A DNA stretch of 64,000 bases from Cerrena zonata (Eukaryota > Basidiomycota > Agaricomycetes > Polyporales > Cerrenaceae), in NCBI GenBank assembly GCA_038087015.1, contig JASBNA010000114.1, positions 1 through 64,000 of the forward strand. Direction: 5' to 3'. Within the stretch, counting starts at the first letter, position 1; every line of letters starts with the position of its first letter. Positions 11,033-23,402 of this stretch are shown here, piece by piece. Below the pieces are notes generated by a model that was given only the letters and a program-made list of their open reading frames with translations, did not search any database and was not told the origin of the DNA. The translations under genes and the position numbers were made by a program.

Positions 11033-11569
11033 CTAAGCATCTTCCTCGTCTTCCGGGTACATGTGACCTTCGATGCGGAAGGTGTCCTCAGTCCAGCCAA
11101 ACTTATCCTCGATATCCTTATGAATTCTACGGAAAAGGAATGAGAACATATAGATAGATGAAGATAAAGACTTACACTTCAGCACGTCTCCAATCCATCT
11201 TACCACCCGATACCTTGAGAGTATGTGAGTCTCTCACTCGGTAAAAATAGGCTGACATACACTTACCTGGTGTGAAGACGTGATCCCCTCCGTCCCGTCA
11301 GGCTTCATCCACTTCAATAGATAACCGGAGCCCGAGCTCTGGACGGTTGCACCGATCCTTTTCAACACCTGTCACATGTCGGTACAACAGAGATGCGAGA
11401 TATTTATGGGACGTACATTCAACCACGGCAATACCCTAACGTCGTGGTGTTCCTTGCTCATGAACGGCGCCATAATCTATGTGCACGATATATTGGTGTC
11501 GAAAACGCCAAGAATCGCAAAGCTTACCTTGAGCTCAGAGTTTGTGAGGTAGACGTAGTTGTTGGCCAT
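11033..11569 (-). CDS. Small five-exon gene, unknown protein of 111 residues (right arm copy)
   Basis: This is the mirror copy of the gene at 1306-1842, with exons at 11,528-11,569, 11,417-11,476, 11,267-11,368, 11,176-11,213 and 11,033-11,126. I saw no base difference from the left copy, so both should encode the same protein. The two copies point toward each other across the palindrome. Function is not recognised. Confidence 0.85.
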
Positions 11570-12176
11570 GTTGAGAGTTGCAGGGGAATGATAGAGGGAG
11601 GGTACGAGGGATGAAGTCGTTTATGCGAGAGTAAATTAAAAGAGTTGACGGACAGGGTGCCCAACCACAGCTAGAATATGAGCGATTATTGATGACTGTG
11701 GGTCCACGTTAGTCACCGACCACGATGTCCACATCTGCGATACCGTCACATATCTACGTGGGGTATGTTGTGATGACCTTAGCGGCGGCAGTGTACAACT
11801 CATTCCCTGAATGAATAGATCGCTTGTCAGTATTGAACAGGTTGTCTGTCAGGGCCCAGCAATAGGCCTGCCAGTTACACTACTCATTCGTCGAGTCCAT
11901 AACCCGTTCGGTAGTCCCTACTATTCCGATCGACCCGATTGCACTCATTTCTACTTCTGCACACGTTTTTATGCACTTACTCCTCCAGCTGTGAGGCAGG
12001 AATATCGCAAAATTTGTATTGGATAACATGGCCAACATCGTAGCTGATACCGATGGGTCATCTTGGTCATATATTCGCAAACGATATCTTATAGTGACCA
12101 TCAGCAAAGTGACATCTTGTGCTTCCGACCACTTTCGACTGCTTCCGCACGTTCAAAAGCACAAAAGCGTACTCCA

Positions 12177-12873
12177 TCACAAGTCCACACCAAGCGTAAA
12201 GTATAAACATATCAAGTCTAAGCTTATATTGCAAATAACATTAAAATCAGACACAAAATTACTGTGTACCCCCAGCCTACAACATAATGAATCATTGAAA
12301 AGAGTGCGAAACTCCTGGCAAATGGGAGTGGCGTCGCTGCAAATAAAAATGAAAGGAGAATGGAGTGTATGAATGAGAGGAGGAGAAGGTGTCCGTGTAC
12401 TAAACTTCAACTCAGATATCATACCCAATGAAAGCGCGTGGGTCGGTTAAGTTGTCGTCGTCATCATCCTTGATGACAATCGGCTCGTTTCGATCCTTCC
12501 TCAGCTTCCAATTGAGATCCCGAGCCGCATCATAAATCTTATCCCATTGCTCATCCTCCATGCGACAGATTGAGGCCAGATAATTTGCAGTGGCTTTCTC
12601 CCAGGAAGTGCGCGAGAAGTGAGTGGGGTCTTTATCTTGGTTGCTCACTACCCGTTTCACTGTTCCCGTCTCTTACATAAATAAGGCATGTTAAACATAT
12701 TCATGAGCTAGTAACATCATCAAAGTGTATTGAATATAGAAAAGTACAGCTGCGGTTGATAATGCGAGGGCGCCTTGAGCGTATTCAACGGGTGCTAAAT
12801 CCTCATCGTCGTTGGGTTGAAAACTGCTGCTTTTTAGGTAGTACGCAAAGGCCTTGAATACGAGGAGGCCACA
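12177..12873 (-). CDS. C-terminal part of an uncharacterised basidiomycete protein (right arm copy)
   Basis: Mirror of 2-698: acidic segment, FSRTSWEKATANYLASI and a final exon DATPICQEFRTLF. Because the right arm ends at or just beyond 12,874, the upstream part of this copy may be cut off here. Function unknown. Confidence 0.4.
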
Positions 12874-12874
12874 A

Positions 12875-14380
12875 AACAGGCCTTAGTGAGCCTAGATAGC
12901 AGTAAATACGTCAAAACTGTGATCTACGTACATACCGAGACTGACTATTTCATACACTATAGAGCTCGCGACATTCCGTCTTGTAATTCAAATATACACG
13001 TTAAGCTCTAGTATCATTATGATCAGCGCTACATCATTATGCAAGCCACCATACTCGCAGAGTAAGTACAGAGACGGACAGGGTCTAACCAATTTACATT
13101 GGAGATATATATGACAAACCTCACATAATGATCTATACAATACAGATCTCTCATAGGTTTCAACAAGGTCTGAGTGATATGAGGCGCAGATATCAGGAGC
13201 GGTACCAACTCCAAGCCTGTTGCCTTTTCTCGATACGAGTGACCTCTGGTTGACCTCACTCGAATCTCTGCGCGCCAATACACCAGTCCTGTAGATATCA
13301 ACATGACTGGCCTATGGATTTCACATGATACTAGGGCATGTGTTTTGTCGAGTCCACATCTTAGAGCACCGCCGCAATAGTAACCGTCGTCCCATGCGAT
13401 GTGTACAGCTCTTTGACGACAACGTAATAGAGTCAGGTTTTATCGGCATACGATAGAACCCATTCGGTTAAATCCGCTTATGATGGGTAAGTCCCCCTTC
13501 TCTTATACTTTGAGCAGCAGATGAACGTTTAGCTACCTGTAAGGTTGAGTCAGTTTATTCCAGCGGTCTAGACGAAGCATCGGGGCGTCCATGAGAGCAA
13601 CACGAGATCCGCGGGTGTCCTAAAGTGGTCATTGGGCACCACAGCTCCAATCCGCTTATTCAAGTGTTGGGTAGGATTCTGCAATCGGCTGTCAACATCG
13701 ATGATCATTGATTCTAATATTATACATAACATCCCGGGCCGGGCCCCTAGCGGCGTGCTCGCTCAGTTGTCTCTTAACCGCAGATTCCTTAATTGAATAT
13801 CTAGCCTCATTTCAGAAGGACATTGAAGAAACGCAAAAAATCAATGGAGATGCGTGAGAAGGCCTATTTCGCTTTGCGAGAGGTAGTGTTTGTCTTACGA
13901 GATCAAGTCAATAACGTGGGTTCATTCTGGTGCTATAAATAATTTCCCCCTATTCAGCAATCCCAGAGCCAATGGACTGTCAGTATACCTTATCCCCCGA
14001 ATCTGTACCTTATCTTGTTCACTCAGAAAGGCTATAATCTTGGTATCGTATTGACAACTTGAAAGCAATCGCATGATAGCCACTTAAATGAGCCCGATCG
14101 GCAATTAGTTTCGCAACGGGCTGGTCGAGCGGAGTCCTGGGATTCTTGTTACTCGAATGACACTCCGGATCCCCTTTTATACTCTGCTATACGAAGCAAA
14201 GAGATCCATGTATGTCCCCGAGCTTTGTTGTCTAATTTACAACATGTTACTATGTCTACTATGGCGAGCTCCTACTATATAATTAGCTTAGCTTCCCACG
14301 TTCTTCCTTGTGTTCATATCGGGCTCCTCTTGGAGTGTATGGTAAGCTTAAATCTACTATATCGAGCAATTCCATATAAT
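12875..14380. other. No gene recognised
   Basis: 1.5 kb of unique sequence outside the palindrome. Frames are short or overlap on the same strand without supporting splice signals. A GC-rich stretch CCCGGGCCGGGCCCC sits near 13,733. I see no tRNA and no transposon end. Confidence 0.5.
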
Positions 14381-14399
14381 TGGCTCTCTCTAGTCTGCC

Positions 14400-14880
14400 T
14401 CCACCCACGCTGAGAACTACAACGCTATTGCAGCCAGATGTGTCCGGTCCACAACACAGCTCTTTCCAAACCGACCGGCAGTGGTTTCCCCAGATACACT
14501 ACGTTCTATATTCCAGTTCATCTCCTGCGTACTACACCGGACAAGGCTGCATCCCTTGGTGGTACTCACTGCTTTGCTATTTCTGCGAACGGTCCAATAT
14601 CCAATCGCGCTTCGTCGAGATGCAGATTGTTCATCTCCGCTCTCATGCTTGCGTCTAAGACGATGTGTGATGCCACTTACTCAAATAGGTTTTGGGAGGC
14701 CGCCACAAGAAGTGTTCTCTCCCTCCGTGAGATCAACCAGAGGGAACAGGAGATGTGTCGTGTATGGGATGGCATCTCACAGTCGACCCTGTTGAACTTT
14801 GCGACTTTGTGCTGGCGGTTCACAATGACTTCGGTGGCCTTAATTGGCACTCTCTCACACACTCTGCTGTCCCTGCAGCA
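14400..14880 (+). pseudogene. PHO80-like cyclin relic
   Basis: The first half of a cyclin box is read in one frame (about 14,490-14,615: FQFISCVLHRTRLHPLVVLT). The second half is read in another (about 14,620-14,850: LFISALMLASK, TYSNRFW, REINQREQEMC). In intact fungal PHO80/PCL-type cyclins these are consecutive: HRTRL helix, then LFISALMLASK, then TYSN and E-IN-x-E-x-E. The frame change near 14,615 shows an indel. Cyclins of this type bind Pho85-like kinases. No clear N-terminus or downstream exons remain, so I call it a pseudogene. Confidence 0.65.
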
Positions 14881-14893
14881 TCCCCATATCTAG

Positions 14894-15930
14894 CAGCGTT
14901 CCTACGGTCTCATTGACCAAAGTCTGCCCTCGCAGTGTTGACCCCCTTCAAGTTACACCGGCGAACACCATCCGACATTTTTCGGCATCTGCTCAACCCA
15001 TTCTGTGGTAGTTGACATGGCGATTGAGAAATACTTGCGGCATTCGAGTCCGTCTTCTTACCCACCACTATTCCTTCTACTTCTCGGTCTGTGTATGTGG
15101 ACAGTCAACCAATTGTAATCACAGATGGGCATTTTGATTAAGGATGCATCATGCTCATAGCAATCAAGACCTTGATAAGGATTGAGAAGAGGAAATAGTG
15201 CAAGAAAATCATGGAATGTCGCAACTCGACGAGGAGGAGGAGGAGGAGGAGGAGGAGCTCTTGGTAGGCAGGGCAAGCTTTGATACACCGAGTCAATGGC
15301 TTACAAAGGCAGATTCAATACACAAACTAAATTCATTACACCGAGCATAATCGTGACCAAGCACAGATCAGGTTCGGTCTAAAATAGCATTCTGTCTAGT
15401 ATATCAGCGCAATGTGAGCAACACATGAGGGATTCAAAGGACACGAGCGGAAATGCCGACGGGAAAGATTTTCAGTGGATCCCGAAAAGGTCCATGCCAA
15501 TATCCTCAAAATTGCTAAGGGCGAGAGTAGTACAGAAGTTGTTTGTTTCTGTTACCATAGGTGCACTCAAGTCCTCCGCGTCATCTACGGGCCCGCGTTA
15601 CACCAGACCAGCCTAATACGAGGAACTGAGCAATTGGGTGAGAGAAATCGAGACTCACAGATGTCAATAACTCCCATAAGGAGAAGACTGCAGAAGTCCG
15701 GTCATCAGATAATCAAGAGTGATACCACTCCCTTGGATGAAAACGTAGGATGATATCCATGGCAGAATACATTGCAGCAATGGCCATCAGGAAAAACACG
15801 AAATGATCATTGAGTCATAAATAGTAATTTCCCCCCTCATTGAGCCCATTTCGCACTATTCCGTGCTATTTTTCTCTATTCCATTCTATTCAGGTTGGTT
15901 TATATACTAGTGTAATATTTTTATAAGTCT
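14894..15930. other. Mostly non-coding; unrecognised frames
   Basis: Contains a (GAG)n run and overlapping frames at 15,425-15,753 that I cannot assign. ATAAATAGTAATTTCCCCCC near 15,817 resembles ATAAATAATTTCCCCC near 13,937, which may mark a small repeat or element edge. Downstream limit is the Plavaka coding end. Confidence 0.4.
15231..15257. repeat. (GAG)n microsatellite
   Basis: About nine uninterrupted GAG units, read CTC on the other strand. Confidence 0.9.
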
Positions 15931-18900
15931 TTAGTATACTACACGGTACATATGCTCATCGACATAGGGATTAACATAAAATTCATTACATTTCTCAAGC
16001 ACGACGGGGAGCGATGGGACCAAATCGGGGGAAGTGCATAATACTACTGAAGATTTTGTCCACCGGAATGATGGTTGCATGACGGATACCATTCTTGAAT
16101 GCTCGAGAGACTTTGTACATGCCATGGTGTGGATGGGGTAGAGCGGGAAATGTGGTAAACCATTCAACGTAAGCAAGGTGTTGCGGGATAACAATATCCG
16201 ACAACAGTTGCTGATGCCGAGATGCGATTGAGAAAACCGCACGAACCTGCGCCACACGGTATCCTGTAGTATATACATATATTTGTAAGAAATGTTTTTG
16301 ATGAGAGCAAGAAACGACGTACGAGATACTCCAACAGACTCACAGTCTGACTCATCGACAATACTTATAAGAACGGTGTCGAATCGTGCTGGGACCAATC
16401 GACCTTGTTTGTCTTGATATGATGGACGAGTGTGGGCAACATCCATAACGTCGTCGCTGTTAAGCTAATCATCCACTGGCCTGTTATAAACCTGATCTTG
16501 TGGAAGATCTGAAGTGAGGAGAAGGGAAGGATAATGTTTGCCGCAGCGCGCTCGAGTCGATCACCTGAGAAGGTCGGGTTCCTTCTGTGTGCAATGAATA
16601 TTGTCAGGGCATTGTGGATATCAATTGCACCGTAGTTGTCTGCCAGGGAATTGAAGTCGACTGAGTAAACGGTTGGATACTTGGTCATGACCACATGAGG
16701 GTGGCGGATAACTGGAGCCCGGCCAACAGTCAGACTACTTGCTCTGGGTTTCAAACGAAGGCGCCAGTTCACAAAGTGGTCGTAACGGAATATCGCTCAA
16801 GCCATTTCGTCATTTGTGCGAATGCGTTACGTGTGTTTGAGGTATTATAGGCGTCCTTAGCATAATCGATGTGTAGCCGTTCCGTTGTCTGTGTATTGTA
16901 ATTTTCCGTTGTACCAAAAAGCTCTATTGAGTACCGATAATGACCCGCATTATGAAGTTTTGGTAGTTGAAAGCGAGCCCGGACACCAAGGTCCACAAAA
17001 ATGTTCTTGTTGGCGTGGAATTTCCGTAGCGCGGCGTCCATATCGCCCAATGTCGTTGATCTGTGGGCCTTATATTGTGCAAGATATAGAAAGTCAAGCA
17101 TGCCCCGAACGGCAAGTAGTAACCGAGTAGTCGAATGTCCATTTAGAAGGCGTAGATCCACAATGAGACCCATGACGATACGTGCAATATCTCGGTGCTC
17201 CTGACCGGATACGCGAGATAGAGTGGTGATCCCCTTGGTAAAAAGTCGAGTGGTATGGTTAGGGGGCATGCGACGGCATCGGGCGTCGACCTCAATCGGT
17301 CCAAATGCCTTTGAGTTAGTGAGCCATGCAACAAGGTGCTTGATCAATGCTTGATAGAGTTGGTGGAGAATATCCGGTGTGATGGCGCGGAAAATGTTGG
17401 TGTAAGGGAAGCCTTCCCAGAATGGATGTACAATGGGTTTGATCCCAGCACCTCGACATGCAGCAAAGAACTCTCCCGGAGGACCGTCGACAAGCTCCAG
17501 CGCTTCTAGAACCGCTTGCAAGTCTCGAGGTTCACCTAGGTCACCTGATCCTAACTCGTCACGGGGAACGTCACAGGTAGGGCAAACCTTTGTGCAGGTA
17601 ACTAGGAGTTGTTCCGGGTAATCGCCAACAAATGCAGCAAATAGTAGGTGACAGCGTCGGAGGACTCCATCTCCACCCCGCATCGGAAGACCATGCTTGC
17701 CAGCTTCAACGAGAGGGTCAAGCATAAGCTTCATACCACGATGAAATAAATTCGCAAGTGCACGTCGACGGGAGGTGGGACTTGTGATATGTTTGAGACG
17801 AGTAGTGGGGAGATAATCCAGAAGTATCTGAGCTTGTCGAGAGGGTTTCTTGCGTATTTCTTTAGGTATGTTGCCGATAGTAAGGTATACGGGGTATGCG
17901 GTTTTACCTCGAAACAAAGTCAATTGTGTCTTATCGGAAGATATGATAATAGGGATGATTGTAGCGCCCGGGGTCTTTTCTTCAAGTGCGATCTACAAAA
18001 TAGAAGGTACGTATCAGAAGTTAGCGATCTCTCACAGCTTGAGAGTACTTAATTATATCAGAATTACCTGCGTACTCCACCACCACTTCCCAGTATGCAT
18101 CTCATGATAGATGCGATGCTCTGAGTGACATGCCGGATCGCTATAATGCTGTTCGGGAGAAAATACAAGGTATGCTGCAAACTCTGGGTTCCTGAACAGT
18201 GCCCGAACACACTCGATGACATCACGGAAGTAGATATCAAACGACTCCCCCGCAACAACGATCTCCTCACGCTTGAATCGAGGTCGCCCAGGAAGAGATT
18301 CATCGGTTATCTTATGTAACTCGACAGAATTCTTGTATGACAGACCAAGTTTTTCGGCCATCTGAAGATAAGAGTAAGCTATACATACATGTGGTTTGAT
18401 AATTTATTTGTACTCACATTATCAAGGGCCAGAAGCTCATTGATTGCTGTCGATCCAGGACCGCGAAGTTTCACCCATCTTGCAAATTCCCAGTCAAGGC
18501 GGGAAATAAATGGAGCATATGGACTCCTGGCGGATGTATGCTCAAACTGAGCTTGAGAGGCTTGATACTCGTTGTTCCCTTTCTGGCTGCTTATCGGGGC
18601 ACCGGGATTTCCTTTGCTCTTCGGAAACAGCTTCTATATGGCTCTTGGCTAATATTTCGCTCGTTCTCTGTCCGTTCGGCTTGAGTACGTCGTACATTAT
18701 CGGACTCGGATGGCAAGTGCTCTTCATCATGTAGAGGCGGTCCTTGGTACTGTTCATCAACCTCTGGTTCCCAATCAGGTTCATTCGGATCGAAGTCGAG
18801 ATGATCGTCTTGAATCTCGTCGTCTTGAATCCCGTCGTCTTGAATCTCGACATCTTGGATCTCATCGTCATTGTTGTCTGTTGGGTGCTGATAACCTCCA

Positions 18901-19142
18901 GGCTCCCGACCAAAGTCATGCTCAGAATAATCTTGTCCGAAGAAATCTCCTTCGAAACAAGGGGCGCTTGGAGGTTGGTCTTGGTCATGCACTCCCGGCA
19001 TATATTCATCTGCCTGATCGAGGATTGCACGACACCTTGGGTTCGTTGTAGTAGCAAGGTGACGAGAGTATCCAGAAGAACTAAAAAGAGTATTACAGCC
19101 CTCGCAGAAGGCGTCGAGGGTCGGGATAGAGTAAATCGACAT
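15931..19142 (-). pseudogene. Plavaka-family (CACTA-like) transposase, frameshifted
   Basis: The transposase gene of a basidiomycete Plavaka element, moving DNA by cut and paste. From the N-terminus: MSIYSIPTLDAFCEGCN with a C-x2-C/H/C finger-like cluster (19,142-19,030), an acidic EIQDD repeat, then LGLSYKNS, HTGKWWWSTQ, LTIGNIPKEIRKKPSR, FAAFVGDYPEQLLVT, CPTCDVPRDELGS, TPDILHQLYQALIKHLVAW, SGQEHRDIARIVMGL, and ERLHIDYAKDAY. The C-terminal frames lie at 16,772-16,365, 16,446 and 15,931. All are typical Plavaka blocks in the usual order. Eight extra bases near 16,786-16,793 shift the frame after TKWLER, and another shift near 16,010 breaks the last block (ending FYVNPYVDEH). Several short introns are retained. 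Probably inactive, but recently so. Confidence 0.88.
18782..18862 (-). repeat. Tandem 15-mer inside the Plavaka acidic region
   Basis: About five units of a 15-base motif (plus strand GTCGTCTTGAATCYC) encode repeated DDEIQ/DDGIQ on the minus strand. Units are in frame, so copy-number change would not shift the reading frame. Confidence 0.8.
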
Positions 19143-19307
19143 GATATTGTCTGGTAAAGGTAAGTAACATGGGATAGGTGCGTTACAAGCGGTAACACTA
19201 GCCGGTATCAAGGTCAATGCAATACGGGTCTAGCTCCGCTCCGCCACGTATCTGCACTACTCACCTTCCTTCTACATCCTCTAAAGGCCCTTCCTCGCTA
19301 TTAGGTA

Positions 19308-20412
19308 TGGCGGGTACTCGAGCAAGTACAGCAAAGCAGCAGTCAAAGGCACAGAAGATGAAGGAAGACTCTCAGGAGCGTAAGGGTAAGAAGGGCAAGA
19401 AACCAAGCACTGCCAAAGAGTCATGTAAGTTATAACCTCAAAAGGGATTTTGGAAAATAGTACACTGACTTAGGATGGCTTGTTAGCTGCGGAGCTCACA
19501 AGCACCAAGGATAAGACAAAGACAGTCAGAGAAGGTTGAGTCTATTATCCTATTTCTTGTATATTTTCTGATGATTATAGGCTCTGGGTGTAAACGGGGG
19601 TCTTCAACGAGTGCAACAACGTCGAACTCGAAGCGACGCAAAGGTTTGTCATTGTGTCCAACTGTGCGAGCACATTACTTACCATCTCTCTAAAGAGTGT
19701 TGAGCCTAAGAATGGCCTGTCAGCCCAACCGGAGGCTCCTAGTCGTCGCCAGTATTTAGATCGCCATGACTGGGAGTGTACACAAGATGGACTAACCCAA
19801 TCTTTATCAGCATATGCAGCGCCTGAAATCATTGATACCGATGCCAACGTGGAGCTACAGAAAGAGCGGACCAAGAAGAAAACAGCAACGACAAAGAAGG
19901 CCAAGCAGGTTGGTGAAATAGAAGAGATAACATCTTTGTCTTCGTCTTCATCGGATGAAAAGGCTTCCAGCTCGGAGTCTGATACTGGAAGTGCCGGTAG
20001 TGAGGATGTAGAGGATGACGACTCAGAAGTGGAGATAACAACTACAAAGCTTCAGCAGCGACTAGAGCTTGAGGTGTGTACGGAAATTTCATTGTGGGGT
20101 CTACAATATTGAAGCTTGAAGCCTGTTGCTTATAGCGTCCATACGTTCGTGGAAAGGAGGCTCCCAGCGATGTCAAGAAGGGGAAAGACCCACACATCAG
20201 CAATTCTACACATTTTTACTCTGACCTTTGATGGCCTCTAACGGTCCTCCCACGCCCTCTCAACCTTTCACATATGAATTTGATGGGAGGACCAAAGGCA
20301 CAAAGGTGCCAAAGGTACTTCGGAGTACAGGGAGACTCGAAGGCATACTACAGGTAAGTATTATTAGAATTTTACTCAAAACTAGAGGTAGTCTACCAAA
20401 TAGATTGTAGAG
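19308..20412 (+). CDS. Unknown lysine/serine-rich gene, probably damaged
   Basis: Starts MAGTRASTAKQQSKAQKMKE, strongly basic. Short introns (donor GTAAGT at 19,427; further introns before 19,492 and 19,581) lead to a basic SNSKRRK stretch, then PSRRQYLDRHDWECTQDGL. An acidic serine run follows (SLSSSSSDEKASSSESDTGS, about 19,937-20,000). A later frame reads YVRGKEAPSDVKKGKDPHIS. The exon 3 to 4 join near 19,640-19,695 does not keep frame with simple splice sites, suggesting a lesion or an unusual site. The layout resembles N-terminal regions of transposon-related proteins, but I cannot name it. It diverges from the Plavaka gene with only 165 bases between them. Confidence 0.45.
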
Positions 20413-23402
20413 CGATGAGTCATCCCTTCTCCCACAAAACTCTGCATGTATAGAACGACAAAACATAGCACCCAAATACCGTAGATACAACTGACCACCA
20501 ATGGTGGTCGCCTGAAGCAACGCAAACGAGATAACAAATGTCTATAACGTACTTTGTTTCCCCGTCTGTCGCATTCCTAGCCGACTCTTTCATGGTCGGT
20601 GACTCATATCGGCAGTTTACTGTGTTCGTGGGTTGCAGAGACGCAGAGAGATGGCATGGTGGCCTCTCTCCATCTTTCGATCAATGCTGCTTCAGTTGTG
20701 CATAACGTTGGTCTAGGTGATGGCTGGAGGATCCAGTTTGATGCCTCTTGTGCTAGACCAGTCAAAAGGCCATGAGGGATATGCTTGTAATCGAAAGGGG
20801 GGGATTATGGTCAGTTCATCGATGCGGGAATGATGAGAGGATACCTATTTCGTCCTTTGCATGTTGTCAATGTAAGCGAGGAGACGCGAGAGGGAAGGGG
20901 AACGAGGCACTTAAGAGCCGTAATAGTCACGCAGTCATCTAGCTAGAGCAAAAAATCAGAACACAGTGCTCCTGGAGGGGATGGAGGCGATGACAATAAG
21001 CTTGTTGCCTTTTGAGGTTATGTTTGAGTCTTAGCAGCAGAGAATAAAGGTGAGCTGATGTGCACGATCAGCTCATGCTTATAAGTGTTGAGTTGAGGCT
21101 ACTGGAGGTTGCCGTTCTCAAGGAGGGACCCTGGAGGTGAGCTGTGCGGAGGTGTGAGAGCGGCGGGGGCGACGATAACGACAAAAGCTTAAAGAAGAGG
21201 CGGAATGGAGAGGACCATTTTCAAGGCATAGTATGAGCCTCAATAACAAGTTGGTCAACATTGAACTCAAAGCTTGAAGCTTGAACACGAAAGCGAACAT
21301 TCAGTCGAATCAGAATCGGTGGAGAAGTTTCGAGTTGAGTTACTCATGTCACGCGTCACAACGCACGTGCATTGCGTTCGTTGCGTTGCCAACTTAAACA
21401 AGGTCACTAACGCTGTTCAAACTCACTCTTGTACTTAGTGCCCCACTACTTGCTAACGGGTTTGTTTCCTGCCTGCTCAATGTTCACTGTTCTCTAGCTA
21501 CCACTTCCTTTCTTAGCTACCATCGAGGCTTGTGTGGTAGTAATATACCATTCCCATGCACACGTATCATGTATACTTCGGTGAGTTTGTTCAGATTGAA
21601 TCTTGTCAATTTGGTGACGTTGAACATAACAATGGCTGCTACTGTAGGAGTCATGGGTTCAAAGGTAGTGCCAAATTTAGGTGAGTGTCTCACATTGCTG
21701 AGGTATCCCCCTGTGAGGTGCCGCCCAATGTGCATGTATGGAAAAGGAATAGGAGGAGGGGAGCTGGGCTCAAAGGTGAGCATAGTAATGACATGCATCA
21801 CCTTGATTCTCATTGTCTTGTCCTGACCATCTGTTTCAGCTTCCAACGACCCGAACCACGTTCATTTTGCGACGCGAAATCTGCGTAAGCCTCATCTTTG
21901 CTGTCCTAACTAGTACTCTCTGACTGCGCCGCAGGTAGTTAGTTTCTGCTTATGCAATGACAGACCTGCAGCTAAATATGTCAATCCTCCCTCTGCCGTC
22001 CCCTCTCTGTAGTGTTTGCAAGACTTGTTCGTTGTCTTTTAGCATAGGAACAGTCATTATGTTCAGGATAGATGTCTGAGTATCCAGGTGAGTCTACACC
22101 ACATCCCTAGTTAACCACTGGTGCTCATAAGATTTGCTTTCTAGGGGGCTAAGAACATTCTGTGCTGAAAGACATCTGCCCCCTTCACTGTGGTAAATAA
22201 CACACTGATAGCTTGCCACCGCACTGGCAGTGGGAGGGAATTAGGATGGTAGGGATTCTTGGAAGAGAGGATACTGTTGTGACATTCTCACCATTTGTAA
22301 TAGACTAAAATATGTAACTTCAAACTTTGGTAATAGTTCTTGTATGGATTGTATTGAAAATATATTTAATGCATTATTTTATTTGATTGCACTGTGACTG
22401 CAGCCTCCTCAGAAATGACTCTATGCCTCTGGACTATTGCCTTTGAATGGACTTTGAATGGTCTCCACTGTGCCTCGCAAAATGGAACCTACTAAATGCC
22501 TTTGACTGCCTCTCGACTTTCTGTGTCTCTCAGAGGCGCTGAGAGGTCATGGAAAGGGCGGGAAAGGTCAGAGGAAAAATGTGTGAAAATGCTGATGGCC
22601 ATGGCTTTCCATCAGACCGCACCGGGTCCGCATCTGATGGACAGAACGTGAGTATACACGGCACGCAGGACTCCGTCTGAGGGAGTCACAGATGAGGTAC
22701 AGATCCGGTGACAAGTTGGACATCGGTCATCGGATTTGGAGGGGGGTTGAATTAGATAACAAAATGTAAATATGTGACACAATCGTGAGGGCAGACGAAA
22801 TTTATATTGTATTTGGAGTCTGGGCCTCCAGAATGAATACAAATATGGGAAGAAATCGACAACACCTACCGATGCCGAAACCGATTTTGTATGTCATGAA
22901 ATTGGGCACATGGACAGATAGGATATCAAATTTGTAATCTTATCTTTGCACGGGTTCCGAATATGTGCAACGAACGGATCTAAGATCGGCCGCACGGACA
23001 GAAGGCTCAGCAGATTTAGGATCTGCGTACAGTTCTGTCTGAATGTCAGAAAGTGGAATAGATACCAAATCCGTCCAGGGGACAGAGTGAGTGGGACAGT
23101 ACCGGCCGATCATAGGCCCAGTCATTGGCCAATGTGTGGCCAGTTGATCGGTCCCTCACTGGACATTCACCTTTACACGTTTATCCATAGTTAGAATAAA
23201 ATATATTTGATTGGTGAGAGGCGGTCAAGACGGTATCAGGGCCTATGTTTATTGGTAGTAGTTCCTCGTTTCGAACGATGCAGGTCACGATTGGAAGGAC
23301 TCATACGAGCCTACATCCCGCTGAGGCTGATCGAGCGGTAAACGCGGAGTATCTCGTCTTTTAAACACATTCTCTACGCTGCGGATCGAGTGAAATACTA
23401 GG
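20413..23402. other. No gene recognised over 3 kb
   Basis: Frames are short and incoherent. 22,590-23,170 is rich in GGACAGA/TCTGTCC and GATCCG/CGGATC words in both orientations, as in old nested inverted repeats. 22,300-22,390 is AT-rich. No RNA gene seen. Confidence 0.4.

Larger units (their letters stand above)
6535..12874 (-). repeat. Right arm of giant inverted repeat
   Basis: This is the reverse complement of bases 1-6340. The window starts inside the left arm, so the true outer edge of the repeat cannot be judged; sequence from 12,875 on is not matched inside the window. At 3739, 3745, 3877, 3910, 3925 and 3960 (left-arm numbering) the right arm carries the same base as the third copy at 62 kb while the left arm differs. 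At 3815 the left arm agrees with the third copy instead. Confidence 0.97.

Noticed and set aside
18542..19157. Long alternative frames across the Plavaka N-terminus on both strands
   Set aside because: They are side effects of the 15-base tandem repeat, which keeps all frames open.
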